Below, one piece after another: positions 5,185 through 5,635 of a stretch of DNA of 5,635 nt. Source of the stretch: Eubacteriales bacterium (lineage in GTDB: Bacteria > Bacillota > Clostridia > Christensenellales > CAG-138); NCBI GenBank assembly GCA_028703645.1, contig JAQVML010000113.1, forward strand, positions 1 through 5,635, in the 5' to 3' direction. The translations under genes and the position numbers were made by a program. Within the stretch, counting starts at the first letter, position 1. Each line of letters opens with the position of its first letter. The notes beneath the pieces are model-generated. The model had not been told where the DNA came from. It worked only from the letters and a program-made list of their open reading frames with translations, and searched no databases.

Positions 5185-5635
5185 AGTATCCGCAGGAGAA
5201 GCAGTATATCGCCAATATGGAGCAGCTTTTCTCCGTCCGGCGATCGCGTTTAGTCGGCGGTCGGGCGGATGGGGTGCGGGTAGTTGACATCCACAACGGT
5301 GGCAATCTCGAATTGACCATTGCGCAGGACAGATGCATGGATATTCCGTTGTTGCGCTATCGTGGACGCTGCCTGAATTACATCACCTGCAACGGTTTAT
5401 CGCATCCGGCCTATTACGAAGTCTCCGGCGAAGGCTGGAGCGAGGCATTCTCCGGCGGTTTTCTCTACACCTGCGGGCTCTCCAATACGGGGCAGCGCAG
5501 TGGCACAGAATGGGACACGCAGAAGGAACACGGAGGCATCGCAAATCGCCCCGCGGAATACCTGAATATTCTACAAAGTGAAACGGAAGACGGACCGGCC
5601 GTGGAGCTCGTCGGAACGATGAAGGAAGGCATGAT
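5181..5635 (+). CDS. DUF4432 / aldose-1-epimerase-like protein, 3' end cut by window edge
   Basis: An open frame begins at ATG 5181, overlaps the kinase stop by four bases (ATGA) and runs 151 codons to the window edge. Recognisable DUF4432 features are GVRVVDIHNGGNLELTIAQD (31-50, the family's GVRAIDV...G..FTVLPDR region), DRCMDIPLLRYRG (50-62), HPAYYE (75-80), the strong block GGFLYTCGLSNTG (92-104) and HGGIANRPAEY (117-127, compare HGRISN-PAE). The family belongs to the galactose-mutarotase-like fold; members often sit in sugar operons and are annotated as aldose 1-epimerase family, but few have been tested. A role in anomer or epimer conversion of the operon's sugar is inference. AGGGG 3 nt before the ATG and the ATGA overlap support this start and coupled translation with the kinase. 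No signal peptide is seen. Roughly half of the protein is probably missing. Confidence 0.82.
   Translation, partial: MKYPQEKQYIANMEQLFSVRRSRLVGGRADGVRVVDIHNGGNLELTIAQDRCMDIPLLRYRGRCLNYITCNGLSHPAYYEVSGEGWSEAFSGGFLYTCGLSNTGQRSGTEWDTQKEHGGIANRPAEYLNILQSETEDGPAVELVGTMKEGM

Noticed and set aside
5333..5581. 82-codon plus-strand ORF near the right edge
   Set aside because: It is an out-of-frame shadow of the DUF4432-like gene, whose frame carries the clear family motifs.

Overview
The window looks like part of a sugar-catabolic locus from a Gram-positive, probably Firmicutes/Clostridia-type, bacterium. The main reasons are the regulator architecture (GntR-type winged helix fused to a LacI/GalR-type sugar-sensing domain, as in Bacillus AraR), AG-rich Shine-Dalgarno sequences, and AT-rich intergenic DNA between roughly half-GC genes. 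The species cannot be named from the sequence. Both outer genes are cut by the window edges.

Layout: two genes point left, and three genes point right from a shared 543-bp control region. On the minus strand, an AraR-type repressor (602-1678) is followed after 137 bp by a YjbQ/UPF0047-family gene (464 down to the left edge, 3' end missing). On the plus strand lie an L-arabinose/L-fucose isomerase-family enzyme (2222-3613), an FGGY-family sugar kinase (3652-5184, 38 bp later) and the start of a DUF4432/aldose-1-epimerase-like protein (5181 to the right edge). The last gene overlaps the kinase stop codon by ATGA. The two edge genes are open to the window ends and were read directly from the sequence.

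The control region (1679-2221) is dense. It holds a 16-bp near-perfect palindrome (1889-1904) just downstream of a perfect TATAAT, and a related site (1712-1727) upstream of the repressor start. Two other inverted repeats (1831-1848 and 1858-1872) and a TTGACA box behind an A-tract are also present. If the TATAAT is used, the isomerase mRNA has a leader of over 300 nt, which contains two predicted hairpins.

Proposed logic (inference): the repressor binds the two related palindromes and releases them when a pentose or related sugar is present. A mutarotase-like protein, an aldose-ketose isomerase and a ketose kinase then convert the sugar to a phosphorylated ketose. No transporter, 4-epimerase or aldolase is visible, so the exact sugar (L-arabinose or another aldose) is not fixed by this window. 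The most unexpected element is the YjbQ-family gene next to the repressor. Nothing here is clearly a new system type, and most of the window is a recognisable sugar operon.
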